A DNA stretch of 64,000 bases, taken from contig JAQGEQ010000064.1 of assembly GCA_034620365.1 (NCBI GenBank), positions 62,001-126,000 on the forward strand, written 5' to 3'. The first letter of the stretch is position 1. Every line of letters starts with the position of its first letter. The notes beneath the pieces were generated by a model. That model ran no database searches and was not told where the DNA came from. It was given only the letters and a program-made list of their open reading frames with translations. The stretch is from Pegea sp. RAD2-039. Its lineage: Eukaryota > Chordata > Thaliacea > Salpida > Salpidae. The translations under genes and the position numbers were made by a program. Positions 52,201 through 61,658 of the stretch are shown here, in pieces.

Positions 52201-55137
52201 TTGACTGATAGAAGTCTCAAATTCCTAGCGCTTCATTGTACCAACCTAACTGAACTAGTAAGTCCATATTGTAACCAGTTGGCAACCAGTTAGCAACCAT
52301 ATATCTAGTAACCAGTTAGCAACCATATATCTAGCAACCAGTTGGCAACCATATATCTAACAACCATCTACCAACCAGTTAGCAACCAGATATCTATCAA
52401 CCAGTTAGCAACCATATATCTAGTAACCAGTTAGCAACCATATATCTACCAAACCAGTTAGCAACCATATATCTAACAACCAGTTAGCAACTATATATCT
52501 AACAACCAGTTAGCAACCATATATCTAGCAACCAGTTGGTAACCATATATCTACCAACCAGTTAGCAACCATATATCTAGTAACCAGTTAGCAACTATAT
52601 ATCTAACAACCAGTTGGCAACCATACATCTAGCAACCAGTTGGTAACCATATATCTAGCAACCAGTTAGCAACCAGCTACTAAAGGATTTAGCATCAAAC
52701 AGACACTAGTATCAGTTTAGAAAATGAAATATTTAAATTGTTTTTTTCTGTGAATTAACTGAAGAAAGCTTTAAACAAATTATTGATAAATGTGAAAACC
52801 TCAAACTTTGTTGAATTAGTATTTTCAATTTGCTATATCAACTTTAATTAGTTTGTCAGAAGTTTGTGATTTATGTCAACTAACAGTTTGTTCGAAGATG
52901 ATGTCTTCTTTTACTTTTGATGTAGTAATTACTGCTTCTTAAGATATTTCAAAATATTTTGAAGTTTGTGACTTATTACTCAAATAGATTAATCATAAAA
53001 ATTCTATTCCAGTTAAAAGAATTTATTTATTTCTTCAAATGTATTTCTCTTCAAGAAATTTTAAAAATAACATTTCTAGTTTTGAACTTTTTGCAAATAT
53101 TATTCATTTTCTGCAATTTTGTTATTTTTACAAAATTTGAATATTTCTTTTTTCAACTGAAATTCAATTTGATCAACAAATTTTTAGTTTTTAGTTTTGA
53201 TAATTCATTTAGAGGTTCAGGAAGGTTTTTGATATCATCTTAGATTTGAAATAAGAATTTTTAATTTATTTACAAACTAACAGATTTTCACTTAACGAAA
53301 TTTTGTTGCTTTTTCAACTTTTGATAATTTTTCATTAAAATTTTATTAAGATGGATTTATTGGTTCACTTTAAAAGCAGACAAAAGATTTTTATTCTTTT
53401 TCTCAATTACTTCATAGATTGTTTTTTAATTTCGAAAGAATAATTCAAAAAATGGAATATTTGAAATGAATTAATCTTTATTAACAACAGAAATTTTTTG
53501 GTTATTTTCATGAAAAGATTTTGAATTTATTAAACAACTTACAAACCAGCTTCGTTTTTTTAGAAGTGTGAAAAATTTTAAAGATATTTTTGTTTTTAAA
53601 GTTAATCTTAAATACTTTTTAGTTTTCAAAGGTCTTTAAATTGATGTAAGTCACGTGATCTGCTGATCAATCAATAATTAAAGATTAAACGGCGACCAAC
53701 ACGATGCAATAAAAATTAGGAACAAAAAATACTTTTATGGCTTTTTATAGAAATAAAAAAAAACTTTCCCGAAATATCAAACTTTTATAATTCAATTTTA
53801 AACAAAGAAAACAAATTTACGTTTTTATAAAAACGTTTTTTTGTTTAATACTTTTTTAATGAAAGTAAATTATTTATAAAAAGTTTTATAGCAGTTTAAG
53901 AGAGTTCCATTTTTGAGTTTATGTAATTGTTGCTGTAACCCATTTTATCAAAAGGTCATTTTAGGGGTCAGAGAAAAATGTTTTTCGACAATTTTTAGAT
54001 TAAAGTTGAAAAACAACATAATTATCAAAAAAATTAATTGTAACTTTTCACTTGAATAACATTTATTAAAAGTTTAATTTAATATTTTCATTTTTACTTT
54101 TCTAATTAATCATAAAAAACAAAGAAGCTTAATTGAAAAAAATTAAGATAAACTTGTTGATGTTGTAACCTGAAACAGAAAAACTTGTTCTGCTAATTTC
54201 TATCAACTTTATTGCAGACTTTGTCGCATTGCGAACTAATAACTGATGATGGCATTTTAGAGCTTTGTTCAGGAGTCTGTGCCAGTCAAAGTCTGTCTGT
54301 CCTAGCCCTGGACAACTGTCCATGTATTTCAGATATCAGTTTAACCCATCTGCTCGCTTGTACGGTGAGTATTTACAAAAATACTTTCACTTTCTGTCAA
54401 TAGTTCATTTTCTTTGTAAATAATTTAATTAACAACTTCAATTATCAGAATAATATTCTTGAAATATCAGTTTGAAAATGATGTCTTCCTCGTCAATCTG
54501 AAATATTTTTAGAGATTGTTGCTTCATCTTAAACATCTTATTTTTAAAAGTTTCATTTTGATGTAGAAATTGACTCGATTGGATCTTTATGATTGTCAAC
54601 TGATCTCTAAACACGCCATTAATAAATTAAAGGTAAAAAAATCTTCAAATTTTTATCAAAAATGAAATTTTCAACAATTTTTTTTACGAAATTATTTCCA
54701 CTTTTCACTAATTTTAATTTTTATCCAATCAAAACACTCCGCGGGTTTTTTGGGGGTCATCCACCAATCACAAACCTTTCCACTTTTCACCACTGATTTG
54801 ATTTTTATTTTTTCTTTTCACTTTTTGATGATCCGGGAAATACTTGACGCTGATTGGTCAATTTCAGAAGACTTCCAATTCACTCAACATCCACGTCTAC
54901 TTTGCCTCTCTTCCTAATCCTTCTCCTGTCCCGCATCGCGTCTCCTCTCTGTGTCGTTGCAACATCCTGTGACGTCATCAAGCTGTGTTGTGATCTTTTA
55001 TTTTATGATGACAGAAAACTTCACCTCACATCCAAGACATCCAGATCTATTTTGCTCCCAGATCTTCCGCCCCGACACGACGATCCTCTGAAAGAATTCA
55101 TCGCTCGAAGACTTGTAAGTGTTGCGTCATAATGTAA
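49230..55137 (+). CDS. FBXL20: F-box/leucine-rich repeat protein 20 (FBXL2/FBXL20), 12 exons with two alternative last exons
   Basis: This is the substrate-recognition subunit of an SCF ubiquitin ligase, anchored to membranes by prenylation in its family. Exons: 49230-49274, 49875-49985, 50330-50413, 50711-50874, 50995-51090, 51545-51671, 51723-51797, 51915-52106, 52156-52257, 54218-54364, 54567-54632, then 12a 54868-54972 or 12b 55015-55137. The product is 437 aa with 12a or 443 aa with 12b (human 436). The F-box is LKIPKEVLLRILSCLDIV and continues to CRCAQVSSYWNILALDGSNW; about 11 cysteine-type leucine-rich repeats follow (for example LKKLSLKGCENVGDETLDIF). The C-terminal box is CNIL in 12a and CVIM in 12b. 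The start is the ATG at 49230: it is the one that meets exon 2 in phase, while the ATG at 49148 does not. A shared poly(A) signal AATAAA lies at 55219-55224. Confidence 0.95.
50469..50717 (+). repeat. 83-bp tandem triplication containing the exon 4 splice acceptor
   Basis: Three nearly identical 83-bp units begin at CATGTTCAC (50469, 50552) and near 50635. Each unit includes TTTTGAAACAG|GGAATT, the 3' splice site and first six exon bases of FBXL20 exon 4. Only the third unit continues into the real exon. Confidence 0.9.
52262..52680. repeat. 26-bp minisatellite in FBXL20 intron 9
   Basis: About 16 imperfect copies of CCAGTTAGCAACCATATATC+TAGTAA (26 bp). Variation is concentrated at TAGTAA/TAACAA/TACCAA and TTAGC/TTGGC. 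The array starts a few bases after the exon 9 donor. The intron (52258-54217) is otherwise AT-rich without genes. Confidence 0.95.
54868..54972 (+). CDS. FBXL20: FBXL20 terminal exon 12a (CaaX box CNIL)
   Basis: Acceptor TTGGTCAATTTCAG, phase 0. It reads KTSNSLNIHVYFASLPNPSP, then VPHRVSSLCRCNIL and stop. It ends with CNIL; leucine at the last place favours geranylgeranylation in known CaaX boxes. It aligns with the C-terminal segment of vertebrate FBXL20 (NIKVHAYFAP ... CRCCIIL). Confidence 0.85.
   Translation, partial: KTSNSLNIHVYFASLPNPSPVPHRVSSLCRCNIL
55015..55137 (+). CDS. FBXL20: FBXL20 terminal exon 12b (CaaX box CVIM)
   Basis: Acceptor TTTTATGATGACAG, phase 0, only 42 bases after the stop of exon 12a. 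It reads KTSPHIQDIQIYFAPRSSAP, then TRRSSERIHRSKTCKCCVIM and stop. It is similar to 12a (KTS....I..I/VYFA) and, at the end (CKCCVIM against human CRCCIIL), closer to the vertebrate protein than 12a is. Methionine at the last place favours farnesylation in known CaaX boxes. Confidence 0.8.
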   Translation, partial: KTSPHIQDIQIYFAPRSSAPTRRSSERIHRSKTCKCCVIM

Positions 55138-55218
55138 CTCGTTCTCGATCCTTTGCATCATTCCTTGTGAAGACTTTTTTATCATTTTTTTTTTCATCAT
55201 GATTGCCACCTAGTGTCC

Positions 55219-55224
55219 AATAAA
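55219..55224 (+). terminator. Poly(A) signal of FBXL20
   Basis: AATAAA, about 80 bases after the exon 12b stop and usable by both terminal exons. Confidence 0.6.
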
Positions 55225-57434
55225 CTCTTCTTCTGTACTCCTTGAAGACCAACTGCAGTTTTATGTTCGATCAAACCACGTGATCGTGTTTTTTTATTCT
55301 TTTTTTACTTCTGTTGTCTGTAAATTTTCTGTTTTCTGTAAAAAACAAACACATATTCAGTTTGTTTCTTTTATCACTGCGAGTTTTTCAAACCAAATTC
55401 TCTGGAAACGTTTTCAAGTCTTCAAAAGAAGATTTGATAATCTCGAAGAAGCTCTCTTGATGAAGCAGTAATTGTGATCTTCTTTAGAAAACAATAATGT
55501 TGTTTTTGTGTATGTTTTGTTTCAAATCAAAATTCTCAACTAAAAATCTTTGTAAAAATTTATTTCTAATTTCAAAACAGCTTAATACTTAGAAATTATT
55601 TAATTGTAAATCAACATCTTTTTTCTAGCTAAGATGAGGAGACATTAGAAAAGCTTCAGCTTATAATAAACACTTTTTTCATTAATTTAAAACCAGTCGA
55701 AGACTCATAAATAATAAAACAGCTGACAGTTATGTTATTTTGCTATTGAAGAATTTCTATTTTAAACAAATTACTTTAAACAGTTTTATTTTCATAAATA
55801 CTTTTAAAAGTGTAAATTAAAACTACTTTTCTAAGTTTAATAAAAATTACTTATATCGAACTAATTCAGATTTGTACATCATTCAATTAAACTTTTTTTT
55901 AATCTTAAGAAGCTTGAACTCGTATAAGAAGCTCTATTTAGTCTTCTAATGATTTGTCATAACTTAAATGTCTGTATTTTTTTTATGAATGAAATTTATT
56001 TTTAAAATCACTGAAACTTTTTATTAAAATTAATTAATTTAGATTTTTACAAAAGTTTCATTTCTAAAACATTTGAAGACAACTTTGTATTTTCTTTCCT
56101 TTACTTAATGAAGATATAATTTTACTTTCAATTAACGAAAACTAGATGTAATTAGCTTAATCTAAATTTTGTAATAAAAATATCAAAGCACAAAATTAAA
56201 CATTTTGTTAAAAACTGAAAATTTTTCTCAATTCTAATCAAGCAGTTTTCAAAATTTGTTCCTATGAGACTATGTTAAAAGCTATTTAAGTAATTGAATA
56301 TTTGATTCTGTTAAAAGAACAGTTTAAATTGCTTTATAAAATGAATTTGATTGTCACCAGTAAACTAATCTTATTTTAAAGAATGAATTTAAATAAATAA
56401 TAATAAGCAAATATAAAAAGTGAATATCGATTTTTAAATATCACAATCTACCTTTTGATATCTATTTTTCGTTTCTCAATTTAATAAAAGAACTCTATTC
56501 AATTCTTACATCTGCTATCTATAAATATTTGGAAATTTCAGTAATTTTTGCAACAAATATTTTTAAACGTTTTCCAGTTTGAAGAAAATGCTTTTAGGTG
56601 TTACTAAAATTAAACAGAAATTTCCTGTTTTTGTTCCATACAGTTTTCTAATTTGATTTTTTCCATTTTGGTCTTTTATTTATTAAAGTTAACTGAAATA
56701 AACTGACTTTTTATAAGATTTTTTGTCAAGGCTTTTTAATTGTAATTTTTGAAATCATTAAGTTAAAAAAATCATTTTAAAGTTTAATAAAATGAGTTAA
56801 TAAGAATAAGAAGGAATATTTTAATCATAAAATAATTTTAATTGAAGCAACTTTCAAATCAAGAATTTCAAACGTTTAGTTCTTTTAATTATGACTTATT
56901 TTGAAAATGTTTGTGAAATTTCTTGCAGATTTTAATTTGGAAGCTATAAATATCATACAACAAAACAGTTTGATAAAAATTCAGTCAAAATTTATTATGA
57001 ATTTAAAAATAGACCTAAAAATGAACTTAATAAAAAATTCTTACGTTTAGAAGACGCAAAAATAAAAGTACCTTAATAGCAACTTTAAACAAATTTTACA
57101 GTTTTCAAATATAGATCTTTTACCATTTTTTAAAAATCATTTTTAAAGTCATTAAAAAAACAATTTGAATGAAAAAATTATATCTTTTGAATCATAATGC
57201 TTCTACTAGACTATAAAATATGGAACAATTATATTTTTCTTGGTTATGACACAAACACACAGGAAATATAAGGAAATATAATTACTAACGTTTTAAATCA
57301 TAAAATATTTGAAAGCGTAAACTTGTTTGCGTGGAAATCTTTCCTTAGATACTATTTACTTCATACAAAAACTACTCTTAACCCTTAGTATTGGATCTCT
57401 GCGACATCGGCACCTTTTCCCCGACATTGTAGCT
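55225..57434. other. Intergenic, no supported gene
   Basis: AT-rich. An open frame ending at 55471 has a charged coding-like end (RRFDNLEEALLMKQ) but no partner exons, so I leave it unassigned. Confidence 0.4.
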
Positions 57435-57900
57435 ATTTTATTTATTTATTTCGATAAATGCGAAGGAGGGTGACTGAAGAGAGCACCTCTCGCTAACACA
57501 CATTCTCACAAATAACATCTATTTACCCAAAAATATAGAAAGTAAAAGATGTAACACATGGTATTTCAGTAGTCCTCAAAACATATAACAGTAAACAATT
57601 ACATAGAATGTTAATAATATAAAAAAATCACAGTTTAGAAATGACAATGTTGGCAATATTATAACGCTTCAACTTCTTTTTGAACAACGCGAGTGATTCT
57701 GACATGACAATGTCTGATGGCAGCTGGTTCCATGTATTAGTTGTACGGTAGGAGAAAAAATTTGCTCTGACCAATGTACCAGGTGATATGGGCTTATTAA
57801 GATGTAATGTGTGTCGTCTGAGCTGATATAACATGAAGGAAGGACTAATAGAAAATAAATCATCGAATTTAAAGTCAATTAAATTGTGGATAATTTAAAC
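57435..57900 (-). mobile_element. CR1-like LINE, 3' end with intact C-terminal frame
   Basis: It is a minus-strand insertion. The AATAAATAAATA tail and stem-loop (GGAGGGTGACTGAAGAGAGC read on plus) are at the left. Next comes the 3' untranslated part, then the last residues of the polymerase protein in one frame: LYQLRRHTLHLNKPISPGTL, then TNTWNQLPSDIVMSESLALF and the stop (57628-57834). This copy gives the best reading of the family's C terminus. It is truncated at about 57900. Confidence 0.88.
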
Positions 57901-59459
57901 TCATTGATGGTTTTCTTCATCTTAACTTTATAAAGATTGCAATCTTTCACGCCCTTGAAAGTCCGTCGTTTGAAAACACCCTAATAGTTTTTTCCGATTT
58001 CATCAATACAGCAGACTCAGTGAATACTTAAACAATTTATACAAAAAAATATGATTTGAGTAATTTTGTTAGCTAATGATTTATAATTTACCATTTTCTC
58101 TTTTGTAAATATATTATTTTATTTCTAAATATTTATTAATGTGAATATATTTGCATTCTTAACCTTTCACAACCACTATTTGCTTTTACACTACTAATGC
58201 AAGATTGTGAATTCTGTTAATCTTCTTATCACTACTCTACTGTATCTATTCTTTAGCTCATAATGTTCTAACGAAAGAGATATTTAATTTGTTCAGATTT
58301 AGTACATTCCAATAAATTAAAAAAATCAAAACTTTTAAAGTTTTTTTTTAATCAGATTAATTCTTATCAGTAATTAGTAATTAGGTTTCTATTTTTTAGC
58401 TTGAAGTAAAATTGTTTATAGTGACCGATACTATTTAAGTTTCGTTTGATTCTCAATGTGAAGCACCGATATTGATAGTAGTTATTGGTACCATTAATAA
58501 AATTATCTTTAAAAGTAAATATGTTTTTAGACAAACTTTCAAAAATATAGTTTTTTATGTTAAAATAAGAATTACTATCTATTGTGTTTTTTTATTAGAA
58601 TTACTATAAATATATTTTTCTCTACTGATACTGGAAAGTTCATGCCATGTTTTAGTTTCATTTATTTCTATCTCTTTATACTTAGGACAATTTTATAATA
58701 TTAAATTAAACAGTAAGTTGTTTTTAAGTGATGAAAAATTGACCAAAAATATTTATTCTTTTTTGAATTAAAATTTCTCTATTGCCTATTTTGCTAATGG
58801 TCAAATTATTCCCTGAATTTAAGTCTATACGTAAGCAAGTGAATTATTTGCAACTGTGCTTCAATAAATGCTGTTTAATGTTGGGTTTTTAGTCTGTTAT
58901 TTATTAAATACTTTAGATATAATATATTATAAACATTTAAATGTTTTTTTACTTTAGAGTGACATATTTTTTAGCAAAATAGATATTAACATTTTGTGTA
59001 ATTATTCACTGTTATATTGTATACTGACTAAAATATGTAGATTTTTTTAATATTCTTTTATTTTTCATTCTTTTAAACATTTATATTTGCTTTTTCTTAA
59101 ATTTGTAAGTAATAAAAGTTTTAATTCCTTTTTTTTATTCTTTTTTTACTTATTATATTTATTAAAAACACTAAGCATTTTTATTAAAACTAAATATTAT
59201 TAATTGTACTAATGTACTTATATTTTAAGAATATTTGTCAGAAAATTATAATTTTTATCTTAAACTACTTTTTATAATTCTATAAACCATCTAAACAAAA
59301 AAAGCTCTTAACTTAAAAAAGATTAATTTAAAACTTTTAAAGTAATTTAAATTTTTATATATAATAAAAAAAATAATTTAATAAAATTTTATCAAAACTT
59401 TTTTCAGTGAAATGAACCTTCATTCGATTATTTGTTAAAATATAAAAAAATTTGAGAAA
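57901..59459. other. Upstream of SEC22B, intergenic
   Basis: Strongly AT-rich, with no gene or repeat recognised. It must hold the SEC22B promoter, which I cannot locate. Confidence 0.45.
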
Positions 59460-60107
59460 ATGGTGTTAATGACAATGATTGCAAGAGTTGGTGATGGTCT
59501 CCCATTGGTTGCCTCCATGCAAAATGATGATGAAGGTGCTCTACCTCTTAATACTTATCAGAATCAAGCAAAAATTATCTTCCGTAAGCTTAATCAACAA
59601 AGTCCTGAAAGATGTACCATTGAGTCAGGCAGGATGGTTTTTCATTATATGATTGACCAAGGTGTTTGTTATTTAGTTTTATGTGAAAGTACTTTTAGTA
59701 AAAAACTTGCTTTTACTTATCTTGGTGAATTAAAATCAGAGTTCTTTGTACAATATGGAAATCGAGTTGCGTCTCAAACAAGACCTTATCCATTCATTGA
59801 GTTTGATACTTATGTCCAAAAAACTCGTAAGTCTTATATGGATAGTAGAACCAGAAGAAATCTCAATATTGTTTCAACTGAACTACAAGATGTTCAAAGA
59901 ATTATGGTTTCAAATATTGATGACGTCATGCAGCGTGGTGTCGCGCTTTCAGAACTTGGAAATAAAGCTAGTGACTTGGCTAGTTTATCTAAGAAATATA
60001 AAGACGATGCACATTCGTTGAATATGAGATCTCCTTATATAAAAATTCTAGCTCTTGTTCTATTTGTTCTGTCTTTTCTTTTATACTTTAGATTTTGGTG
60101 GATTTAA
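59460..60107 (+). CDS. SEC22B: Vesicle-trafficking SNARE SEC22B (single exon)
   Basis: Sec22b is the longin-type R-SNARE of ER-Golgi transport, packaged into COPII vesicles, and it also acts at ER contact sites. The 215-aa product has the full layout. The longin domain (about residues 1-120) begins [20 protein letters not shown] and includes [24 protein letters not shown] and [16 protein letters not shown]. The NIE-like segment and SNARE motif (about 130-190) include [20 protein letters not shown] and [20 protein letters not shown]. The C-terminal anchor is [20 protein letters not shown]. The length equals that of the vertebrate protein. The gene is intronless, unlike vertebrate SEC22B. The ATG at 59460 is preceded by stops and matches the family start. 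Confidence 0.96.
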   Translation: MVLMTMIARVGDGLPLVASMQNDDEGALPLNTYQNQAKIIFRKLNQQSPERCTIESGRMVFHYMIDQGVCYLVLCESTFSKKLAFTYLGELKSEFFVQYGNRVASQTRPYPFIEFDTYVQKTRKSYMDSRTRRNLNIVSTELQDVQRIMVSNIDDVMQRGVALSELGNKASDLASLSKKYKDDAHSLNMRSPYIKILALVLFVLSFLLYFRFWWI

Positions 60108-60892
60108 ATGAGCTTATTACACAACATTTTGAAACTTATAATATTTCTCTTCTTAAAAATATATATGTAGTTGCAAAGACAAAAGGAGTATCTTTAGATT
60201 TTGTTATTTTATTGTGGTGGTGTTTTATGTAATAGACTCAAATCTATGACAATCAAATTACTTTTTCTCTAACTTTAGTTTATGAAATATTAATTGAAAG
60301 TTTAATTATAATATGTTTAATCCTAATATAAATAATTATTTAATTTGCGATTAATTCTTATTAATTAACTTTATAAATAGTAATCTTAAGGTAAAATATT
60401 CATAAAGTTATTTTGAAAATATCATTTCTTCTTGGACCAAATCGATGTTTTCAAAAGTAGTTATTTTGTTGATATTTTTTGAGTCTTAATGTTTTAAAGC
60501 TTGAAAAACTTTGAAATATTTTCTTGATGATATGTATATTCTAACATTACTTATTTCTTTCTATAATTAAATATTTATTTTCTTGCTGACAGCATTTTTA
60601 GGGTTATTAGATTTTATTTTCAACTTCTTATACCAAGTTTTTCTTCCATACAAACTTAGGTAAGTAGTTTTTATTTACCTTAAATTTGTTATTAAATCAA
60701 AACCTAAAGTTTTATTATTTATATAATTTGTTGTTTCATTTATTTTTTCAATGTTGCAACGGTTGAAGATGACAAACTATATAGCTCTTATAGAAAACAC
60801 CAAACAATATGACTTCAGAAATATACTGAAAAAGTCTTAAGTATCACAGTTTAATATAATTAGTGTAAAAGAACTGTAATAACTACAACAAG
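60108..60892. other. SEC22B 3' flank
   Basis: AT-rich 3' untranslated and intergenic sequence; no gene is seen. Confidence 0.5.
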
Positions 60893-61120
60893 AAAAGTCC
60901 ATAAAAACCCGGGTAGAAGGTCCTTGTTAGTCTGGTAATGACAACACTTCTATAAAACTCCAAATTTAAAACCAGAGTTGGAGCCTCGTAGGCAGCTTGT
61001 CACTGTACTCAGTGTCGTTCTGACAACTCCTACGACGCCAGCTGGGTGCAGCTGCATCAGTCCTTCTGCTCCGCTGCATACCTTGTTGGCGTGGAATCCT
61101 GCTGCATGGGCAACAACTTG
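60893..61120 (+). mobile_element. SINE copy, body
   Basis: It begins AAGTCCATAAAAACCCGGGT and continues through GTTGGAGCCTCGTAGGCAGC to GCATGGGCAACAACT, matching the copies at 118-440 and 17621-17853. It is cut short at its 3' side at about 61120, where a different sequence, related to a reverse transcriptase, begins. Confidence 0.78.
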
Positions 61121-61189
61121 AAATTAGATATTTCAAGAATTTTATATTTTTATATCGAGCAAAAGTTTACTCAGAGAAAGCAATGTGTC

Positions 61190-61300
61190 ACATCCAAGGA
61201 AAGCTTTCCTGGTGATCTTTCAACGGATTCAATCTTTGTAATATCTTTTTAAGATGAGGACTCCATACAGAGGAGTTGAACTCTAATTTGGAGCAGATGC
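61190..61300 (-). mobile_element. Second, diverged non-LTR reverse transcriptase relic
   Basis: The minus strand reads PNLEFNSSVWSPHLK and then, one frame away, DITKIESVE. The order LEFNSSVWSPHLKKDI is typical of CR1/L2-type polymerases just after the catalytic core. It differs from the family at 7428-8515, which reads RPVLEYNVSAWMPYQ at the same place, so this is another LINE lineage. It is frameshifted and short. Confidence 0.55.
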
Positions 61301-61658
61301 AACTGGTTCAAATGATTCTGTAAAAGATTCAAGAATTTGGGATGAAGTGATTTGAAGAAATAATTTTCCTGGAAATCTTTTAAAGTCATGAGAGATGAAG
61401 ATGTTCTTTAAAAAGTCTTTAATAACAGGAGAAATTCTATAAATTAAATGATGAGTTTTGAAGGTTTATTTGTTGAGAGGTGTTGGTAGCTAGTTTGAGT
61501 TGTTTCAATTGAAGCTATAAGTTTGTAAAGATTTTGTGATCTCATTTGGATGCCGTGGAAAACAGCGAAAATTTGCTGAATTTGCAAAATAATTTATTTA
61601 ATTTTCTTTCAGAATTTTATTTCAATTTTTTTTTTTTTAGTTTGGATTATATCCGAAA
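61301..61658. other. ANKMY2 upstream region
   Basis: Probably continues the decayed LINE for some distance. The last 60 bases before 61659 include a long T run ending in TTTTAG, so a 5' untranslated intron of ANKMY2 may end near 61640. Confidence 0.35.

Noticed and set aside
55280..55471. Open frame ending RRFDNLEEALLMKQ, considered as a third FBXL20 end
   Set aside because: It has no CaaX box, no match to the FBXL tail, and lies after the poly(A) signal.
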